Shown piece after piece: positions 1-10,684 of a DNA stretch of 64,000 nucleotides (positions are counted from its first letter, which is position 1; the number at the start of each line of letters is the position of its first letter). The position numbers and the translations under genes are program-made. The notes below the pieces were generated by a model, which had not been told where the DNA came from, searched no databases, and saw nothing but the letters and a program-made list of their open reading frames with translations. This stretch comes from Lingula anatina (taxonomy: Eukaryota > Brachiopoda > Lingulata > Lingulida > Lingulidae), in contig NW_019775585.1 of assembly GCF_001039355.2 (NCBI RefSeq), forward strand, positions 233,375-297,374, in the 5' to 3' direction.

Positions 1-27
1 CCACGGGATATCCTACATGCAATGTAC

Positions 28-28
28 N
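28..28. other. Contig join (single N)
   Basis: A single ambiguous base. The 27 bases to its left are identical to the 3' UTR sequence at about 1969-1995 and again near 7309. The preceding contig therefore ended inside another copy of the block A gene, and the next contig starts within one of that gene's exons. Confidence 0.85.
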
Positions 29-1332
29 AGTGTAGTACAACACAAGCCATATCCTAAAGCTAACAGAAAGAAGCAGTTACAGGAGCAAGGTGAGATCTGA
101 TAGGGTGTTAAAATGAGTTTGAATTTTCAGGTCAATTAGGAATGAGAAATACATATCCATTCAGCTATTTATTCAGTTCCACTTGTAAAGCCAAATTTTT
201 AATGTGTTATTGAGATATGCCCCAGAACTGTATGATATATGAGTATATCAATGTCTGGTTGCATTGAAAACCTTTTGTTGTTTATAATTTCAGCTGCTAA
301 ATACCCGAGATACACAGCCCCTGGGGACCAGGTCAATCCACCCACAACCAAACCAAAGCCACCCCCCTTGAAGGCCAAGCCCACTTTGCCCCAAAGTGGT
401 AAGTTTTCTCCCTGTCAAGTAAAATTTTAAAGCTATAGTATCAAAGTTACTTATATAACTGCACTATTCTAGGAAATAAAATTACCAGAAGGATGTTCCT
501 ATATCGTCTTATTTTAATCTCAAAATGCCCCAAGAAAAATAAAATTACTGAGCTGTAGCTTAGAGACAAACCTCTGTTTGTATTCCTTAATGGTCTTTTA
601 TGCATGGTGATATGAGAAACCTTGCTGAAGATTCATAACATGGAACATTATGCATAATTTTGGCAATATTTTATTAGTACCAATAAAGCGCTTGAAATGT
701 GTTTCCTTTTAATGTACATATGGCATGTTCAGAAATCAGTTGAAAATGTCCTGACATATCTCACACATGCAATGATATTCTTCTTGTAGAGTATCATCCA
801 CTTCCTTTTGTAGTGGAAAACCTCCCATCGTACAGCCGACCAAATTTCCCGACGCCATCATCCCACATGCAGAGTCCCACGTCTACCAACTCGTACTCCT
901 CCAGTAGCGGAAAATGGAAAAATCTCTCCACTTCGCCCAAGACACCCCCTAGTGTGCCAAGTGAACTGAGCGACAATGGAATGTCTATACGCTCCAACCC
1001 ATTAGCATTCTCCCTCGAGGATGATGTGAGTTCATTTTTGTTTAACTTAATGTAATATAAAAGATTTTTTTTTTTTTTTTTTTGATGCCGTTTCTAATTG
1101 AGTAATGGTGCAATTTTTAGAAAGGATATAGTACTTAATAACAAAAAAGAGAGAAATCTAAAATATGTTTGAAGTCTAAACTTTAAAGTAAAACAGATGC
1201 AGTCAACTCGTATAATAAATGTAAAGTGCTAGACTTTATCTGCCTAGTTTATGATTGACATTGTTTTCATTTTCAAAGTGCCTTTAACTTAACAAATATT
1301 TGTACTTATTTTTTCAGCCACCAGTTGCATAG
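29..1332 (+). CDS. C-terminal exons of an unidentified Pro/Ser-rich protein, haplotype copy 1 (5' partial)
   Basis: Four exons join in phase: 29-89 (open from the contig edge, donor GTGAGA), 294-398, 790-1025 and 1318-1332, with stop TAG at 1330-1332. The visible tail is about 138 residues. It begins with a Lys/Gln-rich stretch, continues with a proline-rich segment resembling an SH3-binding site (PKPPPLKAKP), and then a Ser/Thr/Pro-rich tail ending in the acidic LEDDPPVA. There is no membrane segment or recognisable fold. Such tails occur in cytoplasmic ends of ADAM-type proteases and in adaptor proteins, but nothing here decides the family. The upstream exons lie outside the window. Both haplotypes keep the same exon lengths and phases, which supports real coding sequence. 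Confidence 0.7.
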
Positions 1333-2180
1333 TATTATAAGGTTCAAGATGCCAAGCTGATGCACACATAGCCAGGAATGTGCTTGCTTATCCTCCAAAT
1401 TGTGTAGGTTCTGTCTGATGATACATATTAGTGGTGCTATTTGAGCTAAGAAAACATGGACCCTTAGATGTTAAGCTTGTGTTGAGGAAAACGCCATCTA
1501 TGTTTCTCTTAACCTTAAAGGATGTTGTTTCCCCAAGATTCATTGGAGGAAAAATAAAGAGAAACAAAAATAATACTTATATTGAGCTTTTATGACATAT
1601 TTTTATGCTTGCATATGCTGAATCAAATATTTTTGGGGTTTAAAGACATTGAAAAGAGAATAGCTTGATGTATGCCTTGACTGAAAAGCCTTCCTTATCA
1701 AGAGATTATTAGATTATACAGATTTTATAATGGATTACACATTTGAGATGCTGTCATAAAAAGTAAAAATATTTCTTCCATGCAAGGTGTCGACACCTTC
1801 AACCATTTGTCTTAAAGCATATTTTTTCTTTTTAAATTTATTTTTCAGCTTTTTAGACTTTTAAATAAAGATTTTAAAAAGTAATTTTAGCATGTCCAGA
1901 CAAGTAACTTTGACCAGAGAGACAAGAAAGTATTCCAAGGATATTGACTTTTATCCCCACCCCCAATCCCACGGGATATCCTACATGCAATGTACTTCCA
2001 GAAAGAACGGAGGTCATTTACAGGATCCCCTGAAAATTTGTGAATATCTGTTTTTGCTACAAATGTGTGTCGAAAGCACAAATCTTTGTATATAATTGTA
2101 AACGTCTTATTTATTATCAGAAGCATTTGTACATAGCTGTGTTATTAGAATTAACAAATAAAATCATTTATGAGTACGTT
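1333..2180 (+). other. 3' UTR of the Pro/Ser-rich gene, copy 1
   Basis: This stretch follows the stop codon. It contains several AATAAA-like hexamers; the best is 2157-2162, followed by a GT-rich stretch typical of a cleavage site. The 3' UTR would be about 0.85 kb. From here to 3311 no further gene is visible. Confidence 0.5.
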
Positions 2181-3311
2181 GAGTGTTTGTTATTGGTTTC
2201 AAAATGTCTAACAGTTGATAGTGGTAGAAGATTCGCAGGCTTGCAGCCAGCAATTTCCAAAGGGACGTTCTTTTTCTCAGCAAAAATGGGGATTCTATGC
2301 CCCTAAGCATATTTTGATGTATATTATTCTTCTACTATATCACTACCTTCTTTTATATCGCTGCCAGAGATGTATATTATTCTTTTACAATAGCACTACC
2401 AGTGATACTTTGCAGAAAACTAAAACCATTTATCATAATAAACTTGTCCATCACACTGCACATGTGTGACAGTCTTTGATGATAGCCTTTCTTGAATACA
2501 GAGAACGATACCGTAAGTCACTAATAAGTCTTCTAGGACCTATCATTTACTGATATCTCCTAATAATTGATTGTGGATAACAACTCTTGATAAGTATCAA
2601 CCCAATAACACGTCAAGGAGGTTTTGTTGTATCAAAATAAACCAGTTTGTTATTGACTGCAAAATTATGACTTGGATCATATGCTATGAAAATTTATTTT
2701 AAAAAACAGCAATATTCGAGATGAAGCAAGTAGGTTTACATTGGAAATGGGTTTAAGACCAAGGAGTTTAACAAGACCTACTTTCATTGCCATTGTGCAA
2801 ATATGCAAAAAAAAATGTTTGGTAAGTGTTTTGAATGACGAAATAAAGTGAAGACAACCTTGCTGTTGAGGGGAGAAATATGGAAAGTGCGATCAAAATC
2901 CGTTTCTTAGAACTTTTCTTCGCCAGAAATTCGCCACATCCGCAACTTCCTCACCGTTTCTTCACCGACGGCGAATAAGAGGATTATGTAAAAAGACTAC
3001 GGCAGTGTGAAAGAAAAATGTCAGAATGCGTTCTTGTCACACTACAAAACAATGTCATATGGTATAGTAGTTAGAGAGCACTTACAATACAATACAATAC
3101 AATACAATGCAATATTATATGATAAAGTAGTTGGAGAGGTCAATATATTATTATTATTATTACTTTATATGGGCAATACTCGTATCAGTGGTCCTTTTGT
3201 ATCATTTTTTGTTTGTTTTAATTTCTGTTTGCGTTTGACACTATCATCCCGCGGGAAATCGAGTCTACTTTGTCTGTCAGTCAACTCTCCTGCTTGCTTC
3301 TGTCTAGGATC

Positions 3312-4817
3312 CTAACCTCTGTACAGTCGCTGTACTTTGGGGAAATAGAAATTGAGGAAACGTTCGTTACCAGCATTTACGAAAGCAAGTCCTACTCCTT
3401 GAAGGCAATTGAGGAGACAGAAAACAAACCAAAATATGTCTGATTGTAGATGCTCAGCAAGGTATTCACAAACCCATGTAAGCGTCATTATAAAGCTCGA
3501 CTGGACGCTAGACCAAAAGAGAGCCTCATACCCCATTGCCCTTGCACAGGATCTTCTATATTTTGTCGTGGAACGAACCACACACATCAATGATATGCAA
3601 AAAGCTAAATTGGCAAATAAGACGACGCCATTTGGGACGACAAAGAAGGCAATGATTGCACTAGAGCCTGCTAAAAGGCAGTTTGCTTCACCAAAATATG
3701 GCGTCATAGGCGAACACTCACACAACTGCAGAATAAGACAGGGGGTTGTTAGGGCAAGGGGGGTAATATATGCTGCAAGGGCAAACCGTTTCGTTTGGGT
3801 CCTCTTTTGGACAGAGCCTACGGTAACGTCAGGTTTCTTCAATAGCTGAAAAATTGCGAACGCCGATGCAGAGGTCCATACCATTGTAGCAAACCAGAAA
3901 TAATGAAACAAAACAGCAATGGCAAGGCAAATAGGTCTTATTTGATGGAATTCTGAGAGCGAACCAACGGAAAATAGGAGTTGTGTTATGAAAAGACAGC
4001 CGATCAAATTCATCATGTTTAAATCAGTCACCTCTCTTAATTTCGGAGATTGGACGTAACCGATGAATAGCAGACAGAGAAATGTCAGCGAAACTGTAGT
4101 CAACGAAAGGGACACATAAGCACGGTAATCTACGGCAGGTTTATCATATAGGCCTATATTTGACGGCATTCTGAAATATACCTCAAAGGGAATGTATGCA
4201 AAATTCCTAGTTATATGTAGATCCTTTGGGTCTAGGATACCTGGTCTATTGCGCACTGTTACGTACTTGTCACCTCTACTGTCATTATGAAACGCTACAT
4301 AAGATGACGGGACATTCACCCAAGTGCCGTCATTTCTGTAAATGTTCGGCACTGTACTTCTACTTGTTGTTGTACTGTCTTTATCTTCAATGTACAGTAA
4401 TTTGCACCTAAATTTTGTACCGACTAATGCCAGCTTTAATTTCTCAAATATTTTGTAGAAAATGCTCTCGAGTTTAACCAAAATCTCATCGTAAGTTTCA
4501 GCATGCCCAAAATGCTGTAGCACTATATCCACTGTGACTGAGCAGTTGTAATAATAATCTAAATCATTATCATGCAATTTTGTTGTTATCTTTATACCTT
4601 CACCCAGCGTTGTACGCAGTACTGACCAGGTGCTGTTCAAAGCTTCCTGGAATATATCAAACAGTTCACTTCTGCTATAAAAGCAGATGCCTGTTGTATT
4701 GCTTTGGAACAATAGTCCCACAAAAACGGTTCCTAGATTAAAACGGTTGAACAATGGTTGACAAGTATTGTTCCTCAGTTCTGTTCCTCGACGACAAAGT
4801 ATGGTTAGGCACTGGTT
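3312..4817 (-). CDS. Last exon of SMB/7TM receptor, haplotype copy 1 (5' partial)
   Basis: This 1506-nt exon (501 codons plus stop) is the allelic counterpart of 8629-10134. It begins after a splice acceptor (a TTTCTTTTTCAG tract on the minus strand), so the GTG slightly upstream at 4833-4835 is intronic and not a start. It encodes part of the extracellular region and all seven membrane helices. The two upstream exons are absent because the contig ends at 5379. Comparison with the other copy shows about eight amino-acid differences in 501. One is an Asn-to-Ser change that removes an N-C-S glycosylation sequon. Confidence 0.85.
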   Translation of the reverse strand, partial: NQCLTILCRRGTELRNNTCQPLFNRFNLGTVFVGLLFQSNTTGICFYSRSELFDIFQEALNSTWSVLRTTLGEGIKITTKLHDNDLDYYYNCSVTVDIVLQHFGHAETYDEILVKLESIFYKIFEKLKLALVGTKFRCKLLYIEDKDSTTTSRSTVPNIYRNDGTWVNVPSSYVAFHNDSRGDKYVTVRNRPGILDPKDLHITRNFAYIPFEVYFRMPSNIGLYDKPAVDYRAYVSLSLTTVSLTFLCLLFIGYVQSPKLREVTDLNMMNLIGCLFITQLLFSVGSLSEFHQIRPICLAIAVLFHYFWFATMVWTSASAFAIFQLLKKPDVTVGSVQKRTQTKRFALAAYITPLALTTPCLILQLCECSPMTPYFGEANCLLAGSSAIIAFFVVPNGVVLFANLAFCISLMCVVRSTTKYRRSCARAMGYEALFWSSVQSSFIMTLTWVCEYLAEHLQSDIFWFVFCLLNCLQGVGLAFVNAGNERFLNFYFPKVQRLYRG

Positions 4818-4841
4818 CTGAAAAAGAAACGCCACGATATA

Positions 4842-4851
4842 CCGTATATAT

Positions 4852-4890
<39 letters not shown>
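4842..4890. repeat. (TA)n microsatellite
   Basis: A TA dinucleotide run at the 3' end of intron 2 of the receptor gene. It is shorter in the allelic copy near 10163-10187. Confidence 0.8.
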
Positions 4891-5379
4891 AGCCTTTAAT
4901 TGACCCTGTCTTTCATTTGGGTATAGATAAACTGTAGAACAGATTCTCTCTTCCAGAATTATTCTCTAGCTCTTACAAAATGCGGCATTTGAGGAGATTG
5001 AAGATATCGGTGACTTTGCACGTGTTTTTCCTGCGTTTCCTATCATTCGCCCTTGACGCACTTCTTAAAACTATATGAAATACAAATACATTATGTAACG
5101 GCCAACTACATAAGTCAGCTTTTTAGACATGTCCTACGGGCCTTCTTGTTTTTATAAGACAAAGCAAAACCCTGCTCTCTGTTAGTGGTGTCTGGATCAA
5201 AAATTCATGGAAGGTGTTTTCTTCTTGCTTTAAGAACAGGTGTCAAAAGGCGCATGGTAGACATGGGTGATAAAAAAAGTTGCCGGACACTTGAAAAATA
5301 TGAAGTCGCAGATGAATTTGGAGATACTCAAAACTGTACTCGAAAGCAGTAAGTGCAGTTGACGTGCACGTCTTGCGCA

Positions 5380-5380
5380 N
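5380..5380. other. Contig join (single N)
   Basis: Junction between the two copies of block A. The left side matches sequence ending at about 10684 and the right side matches sequence starting at about 114. Confidence 0.85.
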
Positions 5381-5385
5381 AAAGT

Positions 5386-8300
5386 GAGTTTGAATTTTCA
5401 GGTCAATTAGGAATGAGAAATACATATCCATTCAGCTATTTATTCAGTTCCACTTGTAAAGCCAAAATTTTAATGTGTTACTGAGATATGCCCCAGAACA
5501 GTATGATATACGAGTATATCAATGTCTGGTTGCATTGAAAACCTTTTGTTGTTTATAATTTCAGCTGCTAAATACCCGAGATACACAGCCCCTGGGGACC
5601 AGGTCAATCCACCCACAACCAAACCAAAGCCACCCCCCTTGAAGGCCAAGCCCACTTTGCCCCAAAGTGGTAAGTTTTCTCCCTGTCAAGTAAAATTTTA
5701 AAGCTATAGTATCAAAGTTACTTATATAACTGCACTATTCGTGGAAATAAAATTACCAGAAGGATGTTCCTATATCGTCTTATTTTAATCTCAAAATGCC
5801 CCAAGAAAAATAAAATTACTGAGCTGTAGCTTAGAGACAAACCTCTGTTTGTATTCCTTAATGGTCTTTTATGCATGGTGATATGAGAAACCTTGCTGAA
5901 GATTCATAACATCGAACATTATGCATAATTTTGGCAATATTTTATTAGTACCAATAAAGCGCTTGAAATGTGTTTCCTTTTAATGTACATATGGCATGTT
6001 CAGAAATCAGTTGAAAATGTCCTGACATATCTCACACATGCAATGATATTCTTCTTGTAGAGTATCATCCACTTCCTTTTGTAGTGGAAAACCTCCCATC
6101 GTACAGCCGACCAAATTTCCCGACGCCATCTTCCCACATGCAGAGTCCCACGTCTACCAACTCGTACTCCTCCAGTAGCGGAAAATGGAAAAATCTTTCC
6201 ACTTCGCCCAAGACACCCCCTAGTGTGCCAAGTGAACTGAGCGACAATGGAATGTCTATACGCTCCAACCCATTAGCATTCTCCCTTGAGGATGATGTGA
6301 GTTTATTTTTGTTTAACTTATCATAATATAACAGATTCTGTTTTATGTATGATGTTTGAATTAAGTAATGGTGCAATTTTTAGAAAGGATAGTACTTTTC
6401 GTTGCATTAATGGGGATTTTGTTAACATCACAGAGAGTGGAATGGATTGTTCATTCTGATAGAAAAAAACAAAAAAGAGAAATCTAAAATATGTTTGAAG
6501 TCTAGACTTTAAAGTAAAACAGATGCAGTCAACTCGTATAATAAATGTAAAGTGCTAGACTTTATCTGCCTAGTTTATGATTGACATTTTTATGATTGAC
6601 GTTTTCATTTTCAAAAGTGCCTTTAACTTAACAAATATTTGTACTTATTTTTTCAGCCACCAGTTGCATAGTATTATAAGGTTCAAGATGCCAAGCTGAT
6701 GCACACATAGCCAGGAATGTGCTTGCTTATCCTCCAGATTGTGTAGGTTCTGTCTGATGATACATATTAGTGGTGCTATTTGAGCTAAGAAAACATGGAC
6801 CCTTAGATGTTAAGCTTGTGTTGAGGAAAACGCCATCTATGTTTCTCTTAACCTTAAAGGATGTTGTTTCCCCAAGATTCATTGGAGGAAAAATAAAGAG
6901 AAACAAAAATAATACTTATATTGAGCTTTTATGACATATTTTTATGCTTGCATATGCTGAATCAAATATTTTTGGGGTTTAAAGACATTGAAAAGAGAGT
7001 AGCTTGATGTATGCCTTGACTGAAAAGCCTTCCTTATCAAGAGATTATTAGATTATACAGATTTTATAATGGATTACACATTTGAGATGCTGTCATAAAA
7101 AGTAAAAATATTTCTTCCATGCAAGGTGTCGACACCTTCAACCATTTGTCTTAAAGCATATTTTTTCTTTTTTAAATTTATTTTTCAGCTTTTTAGACTT
7201 TTAAATAAAGATTTTAAAAAGTAATTTTAGCATGTCCAGACAAGTAACTTTGACCAGAGAGACAAGAAAGTATTCCATGGATATTGACTTTTATCCCCAC
7301 CCCCAATCCCACGGGATATCCTACATGCAATGTACCTCCAGAAAGAACCATTTACAGGATCCCCTGAAAATTTGTGAATATCTGTTTTTGCTACAAATGT
7401 GTGTCGAAAGCACAAATCTTTGTATATAATTGTAAACGTCTTATTTATTATCAGAAGCATTTGTACATAGCTGTGTTATTAGAATTAACAAATAAAATCA
7501 TTTATGAGTACGTAGAGTGTTTGTTATTGGTTTCAAATTGTCTAACAGTTGATAGTGGTGGAAGATTCGCAGGCTTGCAGCCAGCAATTTCCAAAGGGAC
7601 GTTCTTTTTCTCAGCAAAAATGGGGATTCTTTGCCCCTAAGTATATTTTGATGTATATTATTCTTCTACTATATCACTACCTTCTTTTATATCGATGCCA
7701 GAGATGTATATTATTCTTTTACAATAACACTACCAGTGATACTTTGCAGAAAACTAAAACCGTTTATTATAATAAACTTGTCCATCACACTGCACATGTG
7801 TGACCGTCTTTGATGATAGCCTTTCTTGAATACAGAGAACAATACCATAAGTCAATAATAAGTCTTCTAGGACCTATGATTTACTGATATCTCCTAATAA
7901 TTGATTGTGGATAACAACTCTTGATAAGTATCAACCCAATAACACGTCAAGGAAGTTTTGTTGTATCAAAATAAACCAGTTTGTTATTGACTGCAAAATT
8001 ATGACTTGGATATGCGATGAAAATTTATTTTAAAAAACAGCAATATTCGAGATGACGCAAGTAGGTTTACTTTGGAAATGGGTTAAGACCAAGGAGTTGA
8101 ACAAGACCTACTTTCATTGCCATTATGCAAATATGCTAAAAATGTTTGGTAAGTGTTTTGAATGACGAAATAAAGTGAAGACAACCTTGCTGTTGAGGGG
8201 AGAAATATGGAAAGTGCGATCAAAATCCGTTTCTTAGAACTTTTCTTCGCCAGAAATTCGCCACATCCGCAACTTCCTCACCGTTTCTTCACCGACGGCG

Positions 8301-10684
8301 AATAAGAGGATTATGTAAAAAGACAACGGCAGTGTGAAAGAAAAATGTCAGAATGCGTTCTTGTCACACTACAAAACAATGTCATATGGTATAGTAGTTA
8401 GAGAGCACTTACAATACAATACAATGCAATATTATATGATAAAGTAGTTGGAGAGCTCATATTATTATTATTATTATTACTTTATATGGGCAATACTCGT
8501 ATCAGTGGTCCTTTTGTATCATTTTTTGTTTGTTTTAATTTCTGTTTGCGTTTGACACTATCATCCCGCGGGAAATCAAGTCTACTTTGTCTGTCAGTCA
8601 ACTCTCCTGCTTGCTTCTGTCTAGGATCCTAACCTCTGTACAGTCGCTGTACTTTGGGGAAATAAAATTTGAGGAAACGTTCGTTACCAGCATTTACGAA
8701 AGCAAGTCCTACGCCTTGAAGGCAATTGAGGAGACAGAAAACAAACCAAAATATGTCTGATTGTAGATGCTCAGCAAGGTATTCACAAACCCATGTAAGC
8801 GTCATTATAAAGCTCGACTGGACGCTAGACCAAAAGAGAGCCTCATACCCGATTGCCCTTGCACAGGATCTTCTATATTTTGTCGTGGAACGAACCACAC
8901 ACATCAATGATATGCAAAAAGCTAAATTGGCAAATAAGACGACGCCATTTGGGACGACAAAGAAGGCAATGATTGCACTAGAGCCCGCTAAAAGGCAGTT
9001 TGCTTCACCAAAATATGGCGTCATAGGCGAACACTCACACAACTGCAGAATAAGACAGGGGATTGTTAGGGCAAGGGGGGTAATATATGCTGCAAGGGCA
9101 AACCGTTTCGTTTGGGTCCTCTTTTGGACAGAGCCTACGGTAACGTCAGGTTTCTTCAATAGCTGAAAAATTGCGAACGCCGATGCAGAGGTCCATACCA
9201 TTGTAGCAAACCAGAAATAATGAAACAAAACAGCAATGGCAATGCAAATAGGTCTTATTTGATGGAATTCTGAGAGCGAACCAACGGAAAATAGGAGTTG
9301 TGTTATGAAAAGACAGCCGATCAAATTCATCGTGTTTAAATCAGTCACCTCTCTTAATTTCGGAGATTGGACGTAACCGATGAATAGCAGACAGAGAAAT
9401 GTCAGCGAAACTGTAGTCAACGAAAGGGACACATAAGCACGGTAATCTACGGCAGGCTTATCATATAGGCCTATATTTGACGGCATTCTGAAATATACCT
9501 CAAAGGGAATGTATGCAAACTTCCTAGTTATATGTAGATCTTTTGGGTCTAGGATACCTGGTCTATTGCGCACTGTTACGTACCTGTCACCTCTACTGTC
9601 ATTATGAAACGCTACATAAGATGACGGGACATTCACCCAAGTGCCGTCATTTCTGTAAATGTTCGGCACTGTACTTCTACTTGTTGTTGTACTGTCTTTA
9701 TCTTCAATGTACAGTAATTTGCACCTAAATTTTGTACCGACTAATGCCAGCTTTAATTTCTCAAATATTTTGTAGAAAATGCTCTCGAGTTTAACCAAAA
9801 TCTCATCGTAAGTTTCAGCATGCCCAAAATGCTGTAGCACTATATCCACTGTGACTGAGCAGCTGTAATAATAATCTAAATCATTATCATGCAATTTTGT
9901 TGTTATCTTTATACCTTCACCCAGCGTTGTACGCAGTACTGACCAGGTGCTGTTCAAAGCTTCCTGGAATATATCAAACAGTTCACTTCTGCTATAAAAG
10001 CAGATGCCTGTTGTATTGCTTTGGAACAATAGTCCCACAAAAACGGTTCCTAGATTAAAACGGTTGAACAATGGTTGACAAGTATTGTTCCTCAGTTCTG
10101 TTCCTCGACGACAAAGTATGGTTAGGCACTGGTTCTGAAAAAGAAACGCCACGATATACCGTATATATATATATATATATATATATAAGCCTTTAATTGA
10201 CCCTGTCTTTCATTTGGGTATAGATAAACTGTAGAACAGATTCTCTCTTCCAGAATTATTCTCTAGCTCTTACAAAATGCGGCATTTGAGGAGATTGAAG
10301 ATATCGGTGACTTTGCACGTGTTTTTCCTGCGTTTCCTATCATTCGCCCTTGACGCACTTCTTAAAACTATATGAAATACAAATACATTATGTAACGGCC
10401 AACTACATAAGTCAGCTTTTTAGACATGTCCTACGGGCCTTCTTGTTTTTATAAGACTGAATAAACAAAGCAAAACACTGCTCTCTGTTAGTGGTGTCTG
10501 GATCAAAAATTCATGGAAGGTGTTTTCTTCTTGCTTTAAGAACAGGTGTCAAAAGGTGCATGGTAGACATGGGTGATAAAAAAAGTTGCCGGACACTTGA
10601 AAAATATGAAGTCGCAGATGAATTTGGAGATACTCAAAACTGTACTCGAAAGCAGTAAGTGCAGTTGACGTGCACGTCTTGCGC
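5386..10684. repeat. Haplotype block A, copy 2
   Basis: Collinear second version of 114-5379. It continues without a break into unique sequence that carries the first two exons of the receptor gene, so this copy holds the complete receptor locus. Confidence 0.85.
5565..6671 (+). CDS. C-terminal exons of the unidentified Pro/Ser-rich protein, haplotype copy 2
   Basis: Exons 5565-5669, 6061-6296 and 6657-6671 match copy 1 in length and phase, and the stop TAG is at 6669-6671. The exon equivalent to 29-89 is missing because this contig begins downstream of it. The coding difference from copy 1 is minimal (one silent-looking change near 6130 and a few others), while the introns carry indels. A poly(A) hexamer sits at 7491-7496, equivalent to 2157-2162. 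Confidence 0.7.

Larger units (their letters stand above)
114..5379. repeat. Haplotype block A, copy 1
   Basis: Near-identical and collinear with 5386-10684, including exons, introns, UTRs and intergenic sequence. Differences are single-base changes, microsatellite length and small indels, for example about 60 bp of extra sequence near 6390-6460 in copy 2. Copy 1 stops exactly at the N at 5380 and copy 2 starts just after it. This is the pattern of two alleles of one locus left unmerged at a contig join. Confidence 0.85.

Noticed and set aside
3409..3849. 146-codon open frame on the plus strand (repeated at 8726-9166)
   Set aside because: It lies antisense inside the 7TM receptor exon, and its residues are the mirror of conserved helices. 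It has no family resemblance.
4818..4835. GTG as start of the 507-codon receptor frame (also at 10135-10152)
   Set aside because: The codons before the Asn are a polypyrimidine tract ending in CAG. Exon 2 joins there in phase 0 and extends the protein to a true ATG at 12668-12670.
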